NCBI GenBank assembly: GCA_036186865.1
Contig: AP025055.1
Span: 7,699,493-7,763,492, forward strand
Origin: Eustoma russellianum
Taxonomy: Eukaryota; Streptophyta; Magnoliopsida; Gentianales; Gentianaceae
Length of the DNA: 64,000 bases
Direction: 5' to 3'
A program made the translations under genes and the position numbers. The notes below the pieces were generated by a model, which had not been told where the DNA came from, ran no database searches, and worked only from the letters and a program-made list of their open reading frames with translations. Positions 22,435-33,849 of the stretch are shown here, in pieces; the stretch's first letter is position 1, and every line of letters begins with the position of its first letter.

Positions 22435-25137
22435 TGTAGGACCTGTATAGCACCACTAGAATGGGTGCATTGAATAGTAGGTGTGAAAATTTTGGTTTTT
22501 AAAATATTTTGTCTCAAAAAGCTATCTTCTGAAAATATTTTCTGTTTTCAGATTCTGATTTGAAATGTTTAAAAGACCTGGTTACAGACCTTTAAAAATT
22601 CTGAAATTTGGTGATATTCTACACTCCGAGGTTTTGAGTATCCTTTAAAACTTTCAAATTAAAATTCAACCTCTAACCCCTTAAAAATACATTTGTTGTC
22701 AGATTGTGCGAATCTGCCAGAAACAGTACTCCGATTTTAAAATTTTATTCCGATTAATTCGTAACTCCAAATGGTCTAAAAATTTAATGACAAACCCCTT
22801 AAGATATTTATTTAAATGGGCTGAAACATTTTTGAAAAATTCATTTGTGAAGTAGGTCAAATACGTTGATGTTCTCAACCTTTGCAAATCTTAAAATCAG
22901 ATTGCACTAGTCTCAGAACTCTTAACGTTGGATTGACTTATACTAGTCCAAATAGGTTAAAACTTACGCCAAATGAAAAATAAGAGGTGTGTATATGTTT
23001 CTACAAATTTTTATGATTTTTGAAATTCGTTTACTATTTTTACAATTGCAACGAAATGGATGCAAAAACTGGAAACTGAAAGTAAAGTGCTTAAGGTAAA
23101 GACATCAAGGATTTTATACTGGTTCGGTTAATACAACCTACTCCAGTCTTCAAGGACACCTTCCTTGGTTATCACTAAACACAAAGTAACACCTTACCAT
23201 AAGATTTGCTGGAGGTACACACCAACTCCACCCTTTTACAATCAATACAATCAATCACACCGATCACGAACACCACCACCGAACGGATGAAGGTTTGATC
23301 ACACCTTGATCAACCTTTTACAACAATGAGGTGTGTATGGTGGTATAAAAAAAGCTATTCAATATGTTTGAATATAAGTACAATAGGCTTGAGAGAGGAA
23401 GAAGAAGAAAGAAATGTAGAAAAAGAAAGTAGAAGACACTTTTTGCACTTGAGAGATGATGATAATTGTCTTGCTTTTTGTTTGCTCTCTTTTCTTCTTT
23501 TTATCACAACATAGCCACCCCCTTTAGGTCTTCCAACACCTTGAGAATTCTCTTTAATGCCCTTGGAAGATTATCTTGTGTAGAGATGACACCATCTTGC
23601 TTACTTGGCACAACATGATTGGATGAATGTCTTGGCTTTTCTTACCTGGCACTCTATGATTGGATGAATCTTGTCACCATTTAGTAGCTATAAAATATGA
23701 GATTAAAGTGTAAAAACATGTGCCAAATAAAGTTTAAAATGTTGCCAAATAGTCAACAGTTAATCTCTTCAATTTTGGAAGCAAATTTGATCACCATCCA
23801 AGACGTAAAAGCGGCCACCAATTCTCTCACATGTTGAATTTTTCAGCATGTGTTACATTTGCCAAAAGTTTGAATTGTTACCTTGTGTAGCTCCATCCTT
23901 TATATCACTAACCTTGTGTGGCATATTCTCCACCAATAAAGATGCCAACGAAGCTCCACATAAGCTCCATTAATCATGTAGTAGGCGTGTGAACCATCTC
24001 CAACATGTGCTGAATTTCATTTTGTAAACTTTGTAAAATAATGCACAATAATTACACACATATAGTAAATTGTGATCAGCCCTTATTTGAATATTCTAGT
24101 ACACTTTAAAATGTTTTGAATATGTAAAAAGTGTCTAGATACATATTTCATGTCATTCCAAAAACGTTACATGTATTATGTTCGTAGAAAACCGAATTTT
24201 CGACTTTCGTCGACTACGCGATTTTTCTCCGATTAAATTCAAAATTTTTGCACATGTTATATATATTTTGTCACACATAATATACATAAAATAAATTAAA
24301 TATTCAGCTCATAAGGCTGAGATATAGGCGCCCCATGTGACAAAAAAATTGAATTTGAAATCTTCACAATTTTGCCTTAATTGGGGGTGATTTGTGTGTG
24401 CCAACATGAAATGATTTCATGGCTAAATATACCATGTGAGCCACAAAAGTTTTGGATCTTTTTAATGTATATGGATTGTTCATCTATTTATGGCAAGTAC
24501 GTGACACGTTGGCGAAGTTTCAGTAGTCACCTGATACGACAATTTTCGGTTTACAACCTTGTAACGTGTCGTAATAATTTTGTCATCGCCATGACTTGTA
24601 TCATATGATATAAGACATGAATGTTCTCATAAATTCGAGGTAAGTATAGTGGTGTGACGTTGACGTACGTTTGTAATATATGTACGTGTTGGTAGGTAGT
24701 CAGAATATATGTGTATTGTGCCTTTTTAGCAAAAAATATAAATATATATAAAAGGTATATAAATGGCGTGTGATATAGATGAGTAAGGAGACTTTCCATT
24801 CTTCAATTTATTTCCATCATGCCTTTTCCAAATATATCTCCATTTAATGAACTAGTTAGCTCATTAAGATAAGTACTTCACTTAATGAACTAGTTTAGTT
24901 CATTAAATGTGGCACCTGAAATTAGTTCAAACACAACAAATGTTTGCCATTTGATGTAAACTTTAAATCTTTATGGCTTGCTAGTATGGCAACATTATAT
25001 ATAAAGTATATAAGGCAAGTTTGTCGTAAAAACGTGTCAAGTAATAAATTTTGTCATGCATTTCTTAGACACACATTATTTAAATCATGTATTTTGTGAA
25101 TCACTCAAACTCTTTTCTCAACACATGTTTCCCTACA
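22435..25137 (-). repeat. Solo LTR of a SIRE-1-related family, inserted in Copia-1
   Basis: The interval starts TGTAGGACC and ends TTCCCTACA. Read on the minus strand it aligns along its length with the SIRE-1 LTR: the GTGTTGAGAAAAGAGTTTG-like start, the TGAACTA hairpin, one palindrome near 23828 and the final CACTAGAA/CCTATTCAA-type block. It contains no internal gene. Copia-1 gag lies to its right and protease to its left. The 5-bp flanks (CATGT and CCATT) are not identical, so the duplication has decayed or the LTR formed by recombination between copies. Confidence 0.85.
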
Positions 25138-26091
25138 CCATTGTACTCTGAGACCACAACACGGAGGTTCCAATCATCCAATCAACGAGGTTCGCCTTTG
25201 CCTTGGTTTGCTTCTTCTTGGGCTTGCGGCATTCATTACTGACATGTCTCTGAATACCACAGTTATAGCATTTTCCTTTGAACTTCTTGGCCATCTGTTT
25301 GCCTTTGTTGTTCACCCCAAGATGACTTTTATTCTTCTTTCCCTCAGAAACATGGGCTATGGCATGACCAATACTGACATGTGGCTTTTTCTCTGATCTT
25401 CGATTATCCTCCTATATGCAGAGTCGGACAATCATATCTTCCAATGTCATTTCCTTTCTCTTGTGTTTGAGATAGTTTCTGAATTCCCTCCACAAAAGAG
25501 GCAGCTTCTCAATCACCACTGTCACAACGAAAGATTCACTGAGCAACATGTCCTCCTCTTCCATTTCGGCTACCAACGTATGTAGTTCCTCAACCTGAGA
25601 AACAACAGTTCAAGAATCTGATATCTTGAAATCCAGGAACTTGGCGACAATAATTTTCTTAGTGCCAGCATCTTCTGTGCTATATTTCTTGTCCAAAACC
25701 TGCCACAAAGACTTTGCAGTTTTGTACGTACAATACAATCCATATAATGGATTGTCCAGAGAACTCAGATTTTGACTCAAACAAAAATATTTGTTGAAGT
25801 TCCACGCTTCAACAAAAAGAGTGCTTTGCACATTCAGGGTCTGGTCATCCACTAGATCCACCACAGGCGGATCCTCGGTCAATAACCTCACTAGCCCTAG
25901 GGCAGTCAAGAAGAAGAACATCTTCTCCTGCCATCTTTTGAAGAAGCTGCCAATGAACTTCTCTGGTTTCTCCACTTGGGCCACTGCGAGACCCAGTGCA
26001 GGAGTAGCCACAGGCACCCCAAAATTTGGTGCCATAGGAACAACACTATGTGTGTCAACGCCATGAACGGGCTTGAACTTGTATTCTCCAT
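25138..26091 (-). pseudogene. Copia-1 gag
   Basis: The N-terminal gag region (25610-26035) has EKFIGSFFKRWQEKMFFFLT and TYKTAKSLWQVLDKKYSTEDAG. The C-terminal part (25133-25315) carries a zinc knuckle CYNCGIQRHVSNEC with all four CCHC ligands and a Lys-rich tail. Stops between about 25330 and 25610 separate the two. The likely original start is MENT at 26091, with a frameshift soon after. This is the oldest layer of the nest. Confidence 0.85.
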
Positions 26092-27200
26092 TTCAATTTA
26101 TGTAAAGTGTGGAAACAAACAAAGAAACCATAAGTTTCAATAAAGAGTAAAGAATCAATAGGAGAAACACGTCTTAAGCTTCTTGGACCAATAACAAAGT
26201 GAGTTAGACCAAACCAATTATGCACAGTGCGTGCTTGTGAAATAAATCAACAGCCGAACTGCCGAGCTCAGTGCAGGTCAAATCGATCAGTGAAGTCAGA
26301 TCAGTCGAAGCAACATACTTGAGTTTGCGTTCTAGACAGCCGACTTGTCGACCTCAGCAAAGCAGCGCTGCTGAGCAAAAGATGCTCCAACAGCCAAACA
26401 ACCGAGCTCAGCTCGACAGCACTACAGAACAACAGTGATGCACTATCATCCGATCAGCCGAGCTCAGCACACAACAGACTCAACTCGGCAACAGCTTAGT
26501 ACGATAGTGCTAACTCAGCAGTTCAGCCGAGCACACAATACGAGGTGAGTTTATAACTCTGTCCTTAAGACGTATTGCTCCGGTATACTGTGCCCAAGCA
26601 AAGGAAGCAGCTGTTGCCCAGGATACAACGGAACCAGTTCAGACGAGCAGCACTGTAGCATATGAAAGCTACGAACATGTAAAGTGTCCCTAACTCCTTA
26701 GATGACTTGAAATGCAAAGAATGTTGAGTTTATTTAGGAGAAGATGATTTTGCAGAGAGAGATTATATAAAGAGAAGAAGAAAGTGTTTTCTGATCGATT
26801 TTTGAATGACCACAGAGGTCAGCTCGGCCTCATATTTATAGGGGAAACTTGAGGTCAGGTTGTTAGCACCAGTTCAACCACGGCCGTAGGATCAAATACC
26901 TGCTCGGCCTGAATCCTTGGATCAGATAACCGCGTCAGGTCTGTCCACTGCTGTTGGATCAGATAATTGCTCAACCTGAGCCCTCAGATCATAACAGCTT
27001 CAGGTTAGCTCAGCTTGGTTAGCCTTAACCGAATTTCAAATTTCAATCTTAGCTGATCACAACTACCTGGAGAACTTTAAATTTAAAGAAACTTCTCCAA
27101 CAGATAAGATGCAACCTGCAGGATCCGGCCTGCATCCTGCAGCCCACGCCTACACACGAACCCATCAGGCCCGCACCCGTGCACGAGCTGAGCGGAGCTG
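26092..27200 (-). repeat. Putative Copia-1 leader and 5' LTR
   Basis: This is non-coding sequence upstream (minus strand) of the Copia-1 gag. A CTATAAATA box on the minus strand near 26835-26845 could be the LTR promoter. CCGAGCTCAG-type motifs recur between 26245 and 26545. I could not find a clear primer site, the LTR ends or a second LTR copy, so the limits are approximate. Confidence 0.4.
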
Positions 27201-27531
27201 ATTTCTATTTTTTACCCCTACTTTGAGCATTAATTTCTTATTCATCCGATATCGTAATTGAGTGATTCAAAAGCCTAAAATTATTTACTCTTTACGTAGA
27301 TAATTAAGGACTCATTAGCTTCCACTTACGTTACTAACCACGGTTTGTAACTTGGTCATATTCAAATTTTTTTCCAATTTCCTCCAACATAGACAACACG
27401 TAGTTTAGATTATTCTGTGCATCGTGGTAAAACTAAAGAATCCTAATTGAGGATGAACTTTTCCTCGAGATAACTCCAAAAATATATCAAAAGTACGAAT
27501 TTTTGCCAAATAAGATCCATTCATAACCAAG
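27201..27531. other. AT-rich intergenic sequence downstream of the STOP1-like gene
   Basis: I see no reading frame, repeat or RNA gene here. Confidence 0.5.
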
Positions 27532-27652
27532 TACTTTCTGTGTGTTTTAAAATACTGTCACAATTGATTTTTTAATATAGTTTTTAATATAGTGTAATTC
27601 ATGTTATGTCAAAATCAGATGTGAGAATGCTTTTGAAACAGAAGGAATAATA
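27532..27652. mobile_element. Stowaway-like MITE
   Basis: About 120 bp have degenerate terminal inverted repeats: the left end TACTTTCTGTGTGTTTTAAA matches the reverse complement of the right end, which reads TATTCCTTCTGTTTCAAAAG, and both continue to a TCACA block. TA lies at both edges. There is no coding capacity, as usual for Tc1/mariner-derived MITEs. Confidence 0.5.
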
Positions 27653-27728
27653 CATTAGGTCTAAAACTTACAGGAGACCAACCAAAAGAAAATATTATCA
27701 TCATACGGTAATTAACATAAACATAAAA

Positions 27729-29072
27729 TTACCCATCTTCTAGCTGAATCTGAACTGCATTTTGATCAACTTTACCCATTTTAGCCAAAGAGCTAGTGGC
27801 CGGGGTATGCCCAACAAACAAAGCAACATGCCCCATAAGCTTATCTTTCCTAGAAAATGTGGTGCCACAAGAGCATTGCCACTTGAGATCCCCGCAGTGT
27901 TTCTCATGGGTACGCAAATCAGACAGCACCGAGAACTGCTTCTTATTGCACCTTTTGCATACATACATCTTTGGACAATGGCTTCTTTTGTAATGATTCT
28001 TCACACATATCATTGATTTCAAGGGCTGAAACTTGGCATGTTTCTTATTCCACCTACAACCCTCTTGCGGGCACGAATATTTTCGCATCTGCTGGAGGAT
28101 TTCATCCTCTTTTCCTTCTTCTCCTCCATTGTTTTTCATAGGGTTACTCAAAGCAGCCCTTGATTTGTACTCATCCCCATGTGCCCTCATATGCATTCGC
28201 AAATTCGCGTCGCGCTTGAACCCTTTGCCACATACGTGGCAATAATGGGTATATTTTGCTAATATATCAGCAGCATCCAGCTCCACAATATCGTAGTTTT
28301 TGGGTGATAATTGCTCTAGCCCTTCTGTATTCTCCCCTTTTGGAGGCAAATCTCTTTTCACAAGATCAGTATTCTTGTTGCCAGCATGTGTGACACTACT
28401 GCTACGCAAGTCCCTAGCTCCACCATAATTATTCTTGTTACTAACATGCGTGACACTACTATTTCTTGCAGTATATGTTGTATTATAACCATCACTCGCA
28501 AACCAATCAAGCGATTCGCTCCCATGAAAACCATGTTCTCTTTCTTCTTGAACGAAAAGTGAAACCTCTACTCGATTGACACCAAAACTTTGTGGCAAGG
28601 ACCCAGGAACAAGATGCTTAGTTAACCCCGAACCAGGTATGTTCAAATCTTCGGTAAAATTACCATTAATATTACTATTATTATTACCAGATGAGGATCC
28701 AACACCAAGAGCCATCTGCTGGCAAGTATACATAACTGAAGTAGCAATAACAATAATGTCTTGAATCAAAGTGCCTATACTAGCCATAGCTATGGTCGTT
28801 GACTCGGAAGGCTGGTGGTTTTGATCCGGAGAGATAAAAAAATTAGCAAGGGATTGAACCTGATGGATCTTGTCTTTGAGCAATGAAAGATTGTAAAAGA
28901 AATTTCCTGAGTGGGATTCTGAGGCAGCAGCAGTAGTTGTAGTAGCTTCAAGAGAGGAAGAAACCACATCTTCTTGATGGGAACCTGGATACATTTGCAA
29001 GCCTTGAGGGGTATTGGGAAAACTAGAACTAGAACCAGTGATCATCTTGGGTACCAATTTTTGTTGCGCCAA
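27729..29072 (-). CDS. STOP1-like: STOP1-like C2H2 zinc-finger transcription factor
   Basis: This is an intact single-exon frame of 447 residues, somewhat shorter than Arabidopsis STOP1. STOP1-family proteins are nuclear factors that control tolerance of low pH and aluminium by activating genes such as malate and citrate transporters. The N-terminal half is low-complexity and Ser/Asn-rich. A helix-rich segment (about residues 60-120) includes LLKDKIHQVQSLANFF. The ELDAADILAKYTHYC lead-in opens four zinc fingers: 278-298 (CHVCGKGF...HMRAH), 334-365 (CPQEGCRW...HYKRSH), 372-393 and 400-422 (CSCGTTFSRKDKLMGH). A repeated SSVTH-NKN unit lies at 204-236. The ATG at 29072 is about 140 bp downstream of a TATA box. 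Which paralogue this is (STOP1 or STOP2) I cannot decide. It is the only convincing host gene here. Confidence 0.93.
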   Translation of the reverse strand: MAQQKLVPKMITGSSSSFPNTPQGLQMYPGSHQEDVVSSSLEATTTTAAASESHSGNFFYNLSLLKDKIHQVQSLANFFISPDQNHQPSESTTIAMASIGTLIQDIIVIATSVMYTCQQMALGVGSSSGNNNSNINGNFTEDLNIPGSGLTKHLVPGSLPQSFGVNRVEVSLFVQEEREHGFHGSESLDWFASDGYNTTYTARNSSVTHVSNKNNYGGARDLRSSSVTHAGNKNTDLVKRDLPPKGENTEGLEQLSPKNYDIVELDAADILAKYTHYCHVCGKGFKRDANLRMHMRAHGDEYKSRAALSNPMKNNGGEEGKEDEILQQMRKYSCPQEGCRWNKKHAKFQPLKSMICVKNHYKRSHCPKMYVCKRCNKKQFSVLSDLRTHEKHCGDLKWQCSCGTTFSRKDKLMGHVALFVGHTPATSSLAKMGKVDQNAVQIQLEDG

Positions 29073-29212
29073 AAAACACCTTCCACAAGAAAAAGAAAAA
29101 GGAAAAAAAAATTTCTTTTTGTGGGGGTGTTCCTCTTCTTCTCTTTTGTCTTGTTAGGGTGGTTCAAGTCTCAATTTTGTTTGCTTGCAATTGTTATGTG
29201 AACAGAGATTCG

Positions 29213-29222
29213 ATTATATAAT
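29213..29222 (-). promoter_or_regulatory. Putative TATA box of the STOP1-like gene
   Basis: ATTATATAAT, which is palindromic, lies about 140 bp upstream of the start codon. A start of transcription near 29180 would leave a 5' leader of about 110 bp. No other TATA-like site is closer. Confidence 0.45.
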
Positions 29223-29813
29223 CAAGGAAGCATAAAAGAAATAGGGAGAAGTGGAGAAATAGAAAAGGGGAGTAATGGAAGTCAACTTTGAGAGCTTCGA
29301 TTCATTCACCACCACATGTGACCTCCCTCGCATCCCACTATTTTTGTATTTGGATGATGAGTTATTGGTATTATTTTTTTCGAAGTTTCAACTCTTAAAA
29401 ACCTTGTGCATTTTGACTATGTTATGATTGTTAACTAACACTTGTAGTTAACTGATTTAAAAATAAGCCAAAGGCGAATAGCATGAAATATTATACATAT
29501 GGATAAAGAATGCATGTATATTATGTGTGTCTATATGTATAGACATATTTCATATTCACATGTTTCGTCATGTTACACCTATTATCATATCTTTTGAATT
29601 GATATGTTTTATCCATAAGTTGTTATATATGTTTATTTGAAATAAAAAGTTAATTAGTAACCGATTTTAACCAATGACGTCATCAATGTAAACCTCCAGC
29701 GAACGATCATTTTTTATGACAACTTTTTCGGTTACGATTGGCTTTTCGGTCTATTTTTCTAGCACCTAACGTCTTCTTCAGATACATCAAATTTTATAAA
29801 TTTTTTTATCATC
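29223..29813. other. Upstream region of the STOP1-like gene
   Basis: AT-rich sequence between the promoter and the Copia-2 insertion. It holds a short (TATGTG)-like run near 29510-29540 but no reading frame or recognised repeat. Copia-2 begins about 750 bp upstream of the start codon. Confidence 0.5.
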
Positions 29814-29818
29814 AACAT
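29814..29818. repeat. Copia-2 target site duplication, left
   Basis: AACAT is identical to 35616-35620. Confidence 0.93.
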
Positions 29819-30365
29819 TGTGAAATTTGCAAAGATTTGATTTGAACTATCAATAACAAATGATCAAAATGCAGAAAACTGAAGATATCGAAGAATAGAG
29901 CAAAAAGCTTGAGAGAGAGAAAATATCTTGGGGTTCTTATTCAAGAAGAAGATCGATTATAATGCTGGAAAAATGTATGTTGTGCTAACCACCATCAGCG
30001 CGCTAATGTAGAAGAAAAACTACCAGACAAAATTACAAGAAAGCCCTTTTACTAACTACTCGTACAACATAAGTGTCAAGGGTACTTTCGACATTTCAAT
30101 AGTTTTAAATGTTTGGCACCCTCTGCTTCTTCTTCTTCCTGCGCGCTCCAGCCAACCTCTTCCGCAAATCACGAGATCACCGTGTTAACTTGATCCTCTT
30201 GCGTTTCGTTCAGCTCACATCCCCAACTAAACATATTAATCGTTGATTCCCTCATTCATCATGCGATCCTAATTGCCAATGACACGGATCAAGTTCATCA
30301 TTCGGTGTGCCATCTACTCTTCCTTTCCTCCACCACTTTCAGCCTCTTCTGTTGCATTCTTGACA
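29819..30365 (-). repeat. Copia-2 3' LTR
   Basis: Pairs with 35069-35615. The pol frame runs across the polypurine tract into this LTR before stopping at 30298. Confidence 0.95.
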
Positions 30366-31162
30366 CCCCCCTCACGCTAAGCTTGGAATATATGTTGTAT
30401 GTCCCGAATGCTGCAGAAAGTACTCCCAATCTTTTTGAATCAAGAGGCTTAGTGAAAATATCGACCAACTGTATTTCAGTCCTTATTGGCATCAATTGAT
30501 TGCTCCTTCTTGTATTTGTCCCTCACCATATGACAATCAATTTCAATGTACTTGGTCCTCTCATGGAACACCGGGTTTTCAGCTATGTAGATAGCACTTT
30601 CACAATCACAAAATACTTCAACTGGCTTATTGGTACACACACCCAAGTCCTTCAAGAGATAAGTGAGCCATTGGACCTCACATGTAACTAATGCCATCGC
30701 TTGATATTCCGCCTCTGCTGAGGACCTTGATACCGTAGTTTGTTTCTTTGATTTCCATGAAATCGAGGCCTCTTTGTGGAACACACAAAACCTTGTGATG
30801 GATCTCCTTGTTTCATGGCAACCTCCCCAGTCTGCGTCCACAAATGCCTTCAGCTCCAACCCTCCAGTTGTAGGAAATAGTAACCTCTGTCCTATTGTTC
30901 CTTTAATATATCTTAGAACCCTATGTGCATCCTTAAGATGGTTTTCAGCGGGGCAATCGAGAAACTGACTAAGTTGCTACATGTGGAACACTATGTCAGG
31001 TCTAGATATAGTAAGATAGAGCAGTTTTCCTATCAACCTTCTATACTGTGAGACATCCTCTATCAATGGCGTGTCATTATGTGTCAGTCTTAGGCTACTC
31101 TCTATAGGGCTATTTGCTAGTTTTGAGTCCAAGAAACCAGCCTGATCCAATAATTCCAGCAT
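30298..31162 (-). pseudogene. Copia-2 RNase H and RT connection
   Basis: Open pieces at 30977-31162, 30476-30859 and 30298-30495 carry RLIGKLLYLTISRPDIVFHM, the RNase H blocks AFVDADWGGCHETRRSITRF and SSAEAEYQAM, and the terminal VDIFTKPLDSKR. A stop near 30965 and a frameshift near 30480 divide them. The last codons overlap the polypurine tract (LSVRGVS) and extend into the LTR. Confidence 0.88.
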
Positions 31163-31944
31163 GTACTTTCTTTGATTAATGTGAATTCCCCCCTTGCCTT
31201 GGCTACCTCAATGCCAAGGAAGTATTTAAGATTTCCCAGATCCTTGATTTGAAATTTACTATGAAGAGCATGCTTGATCTGAGATATACACGCTTCTGAT
31301 GGACAAGTGACTATTATATAATCAACGTAAATCAATAGAATGATTAATGAGGTGCCTACTGACTTAGTGAAAAATGTATAATCTGCTGTAGATTGCTTGA
31401 AGCCCATAGATAGTAAAAACCGGGTGAGAGTAGCATTCCATTCTCTGCTCACTTGTTTAAGTCCGTATAGTGACTTCTCTATTTTGCACACCATGTTTGG
31501 ATCTGAAAGATTCAATCCAAGTGGAGGTATCATATAGATATCCTCATATAGAAAAGCATTATTAACATCCATTTGATGGACAGGTTAACCACGTTAAGCT
31601 GCAAGAGCAAGCACTACACTTACTGTGGTTAGTTTGGCAACTGAGGAAAAAGTGTCCTGATAGTCTATACCAAGTTGCTGGTTATACCCCTTAGCAACTA
31701 ATCTAGCTTTATATCTCTCCACCGTACCATCAGATTTCAACTTGGTTTTATAGACCCACCTGCACCCAATCGGTTTCTTTCCTGGAGGTAAAGGTACTAC
31801 AGTCCATGTTTTATTTGCTTCCAGCCCTGCGATCTCTGCTGCCATTGCTTCCTGCCATACAGAAGAACTAGATGCTTCTAGGTGAGATTGAGTTTCTAAA
31901 TGTGCACTTAAATTTAAAACATATGATTTATATTGTGGAGTCAA
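31117..31944 (-). pseudogene. Copia-2 reverse transcriptase with altered YVDD box
   Basis: The pieces 31594-31944 (KTWTVVPLPPGKKPIGCRWV, RLVAKGYNQQLGIDY) and 31117-31572 (MDVNNAFLYEDIYM, YGLKQVSREWN) form a copia RT. The catalytic box reads YVDY in place of YVDD, so the second active-site Asp is lost. A frame break lies near 31585. Confidence 0.9.
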
Positions 31945-33291
31945 TGATGCAAGTGTGAAGTACTTATGTAAAGAATGAGGTGATGTGCGAAGAACGGGCT
32001 TAGAGGATTTATAGAATTGATTGCAATAATAGTCTTGCAGATAAGTAGGAACATGTCTTGTACGATGAGGTATATGACTGTTAGCTATAGGACCGTGCGT
32101 ATCAGAGGGGACAAGAGGAGGCAGTTAAACAATTAGTTCATCTGGGGGCAGTGGAGAATGTGATGGATGTCTAGGAGAGAAAGAGCGCTTATCAGCTTCA
32201 GAAAGAGATTTTGATGAGTTCAGGTCAGGGTCATTCGCTGGAATTGTGGGTGAATTGAATAAAAGGGGTACGAGAGGTGGTGCAGAGTTGGATATTGAAA
32301 CTGGATCATCAATGTAGTTAGGCACAATATTGTTTGCTGGTAAGTGAACAGATTCTTGGAATACTGTTGGAGCCAAGATTACGTTATCATGATGAGCTAA
32401 CTGTGCTCCATAAGGAAATACACTTTCATGGAAAACAACGTCTCTGCTTATATACACATCCTTTGTATCAAGGTCTTGAAAAATATATCCTTTTGTATTA
32501 TATGACATTCCCAAATATATGCTCTTTCTGGATCTTGGGCTAAATTTGTCTTTGTTTGGCTTGGTGTTGGTCCCAAAAACAAGGCATCCAAAGACCTTAA
32601 GGTGAGAATAAGAAGGAGGTTTGTGGTACAGAAGTTGGTAGGGAGATTTATTGTTCAGTAATGGTGTGGGGATCAAGTTTATGAGATATACAGAATGTTG
32701 AATGCAAAATCCCCAATAGGTTGAAGGTACATGTGACTGGAATTTAAGGGCTCTAGCTACTGAGAGTATATGTTGATGCTTCCCTTCTACAATACCATTT
32801 TGTTGTAGGGTGTAAACACAACTTGTCTGGTGCACAATGCCCTTAGATGCATAGAACTGATCCATATTGAACTCTTGGCTATTGTCAGTTCTAATGGTCT
32901 TGATATGGCAATCAAACTGTATCAATGCATATTCCTAAAAGCTTTGTATGATGGATCTTGTTTCTGACTTACTCTTCATCAGGTACACCCAACAGAACCT
33001 GCTGTAGTCATCAACTATTGTAAGGAAGTATTGTTGTCTGTACATCGTGGAGTATTTATAAGGTCTCCAAATGTCAACATGTATGTGGGAAAAAGGGGCT
33101 CAGGAAATTGAACGTGATACAGGAAATAGAATTCTCTTTTGTTTTGCCATTGGGCATACAGTACATTTATTGGATTCATCAAATTCTACAATCACTGTTG
33201 GATCCATCCTATTTATTTCCTTAAGTCTGGCAAATGATGTATGTCCCAGCTTGATATGCCATAACCAGGATGTAGAGGAAGTGACAGACAA
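31945..33291 (-). pseudogene. Copia-2 integrase (disrupted)
   Basis: The GAG-pre-integrase block WLWHIKLGHTSFARLKEI and the CTVC zinc ligands are at 33100-33291. The core's second Asp (IRTDNSQEF) and Glu (NGIVEGKHQHIL) are in 32125-32925, followed by VFGCLVFGTN and the C-terminal Pro/Ser-rich linker to RT. Stops near 32926-33095 interrupt the region of the first Asp. Confidence 0.87.
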
Positions 33292-33339
33292 TGTCTTTGG
33301 CTGAGGGATGACCTTGGATGATCCACGAAGATGATAAAG

Positions 33340-33849
33340 TCATTGGTTCTCCTCAGCTGAACCAATCATCTTTGTGGTCCTTAGGTCCTGAATGCAACAA
33401 ACATTATGATGAAATGAGACAGTAATGTGTCTGAAATTGGTCAATTTGCTCAAAGATAATAAGTTAAATGCAAATGATGGGATATGAAATACGTCTGTGA
33501 GGATTAGGTTTGAGTTGACCTGGACTGTCCCAACATGAGACACTTTGACAAAAGACTTATTAGGAAGCTTCACAAACAAAGAATTAACAGTGTGATAGGA
33601 ATCAAACAGTCTTAAGCTATAACACACTTGATCACTGGCTCCAAAATCTAATATCCATACGTTTAAATTTGTATGCAATTCATTACCTGTACTCTTACCT
33701 GAATCACTAGTTTTCTGTGCTGACATGATGGAATGGTGAGCTGTTGCACTTCCAGTAGCCTCAGCTCTGTGCTGACATGATGGAATGGTGAGCTGTTGCA
33801 CTACCAGTAGCCTCAGCACCACTCTTGCTTGCTCTGTCCTGGTGCTCAT
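33340..33849 (-). pseudogene. Copia-2 protease with mutated active site
   Basis: The signature WILDFGASDQVC replaces the family's DSGAS-H form: the Ser of the D-S/T-G triplet is Phe, and the His after SD is Gln. The rest is typical (LPNKSFVKVSHVGTVQV, LTDVFHIPSFAFNLLS). Enzyme activity is unlikely. Confidence 0.87.
33717..33824 (-). repeat. 52-bp tandem duplication at the Copia-2 gag/protease boundary
   Basis: The segment starting TGACATGATGGAATGG at 33721 recurs at 33773. The unit is not a multiple of three, so the second copy shifts the frame; the peptide ATGSATAHHSIMSAQ therefore appears at the end of one frame and the start of the next. Confidence 0.88.

Noticed and set aside
22430..25142. 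Target duplication for the solo LTR in Copia-1
   Set aside because: The 5-bp flanks CATGT and CCATT do not match, so no duplication is claimed.
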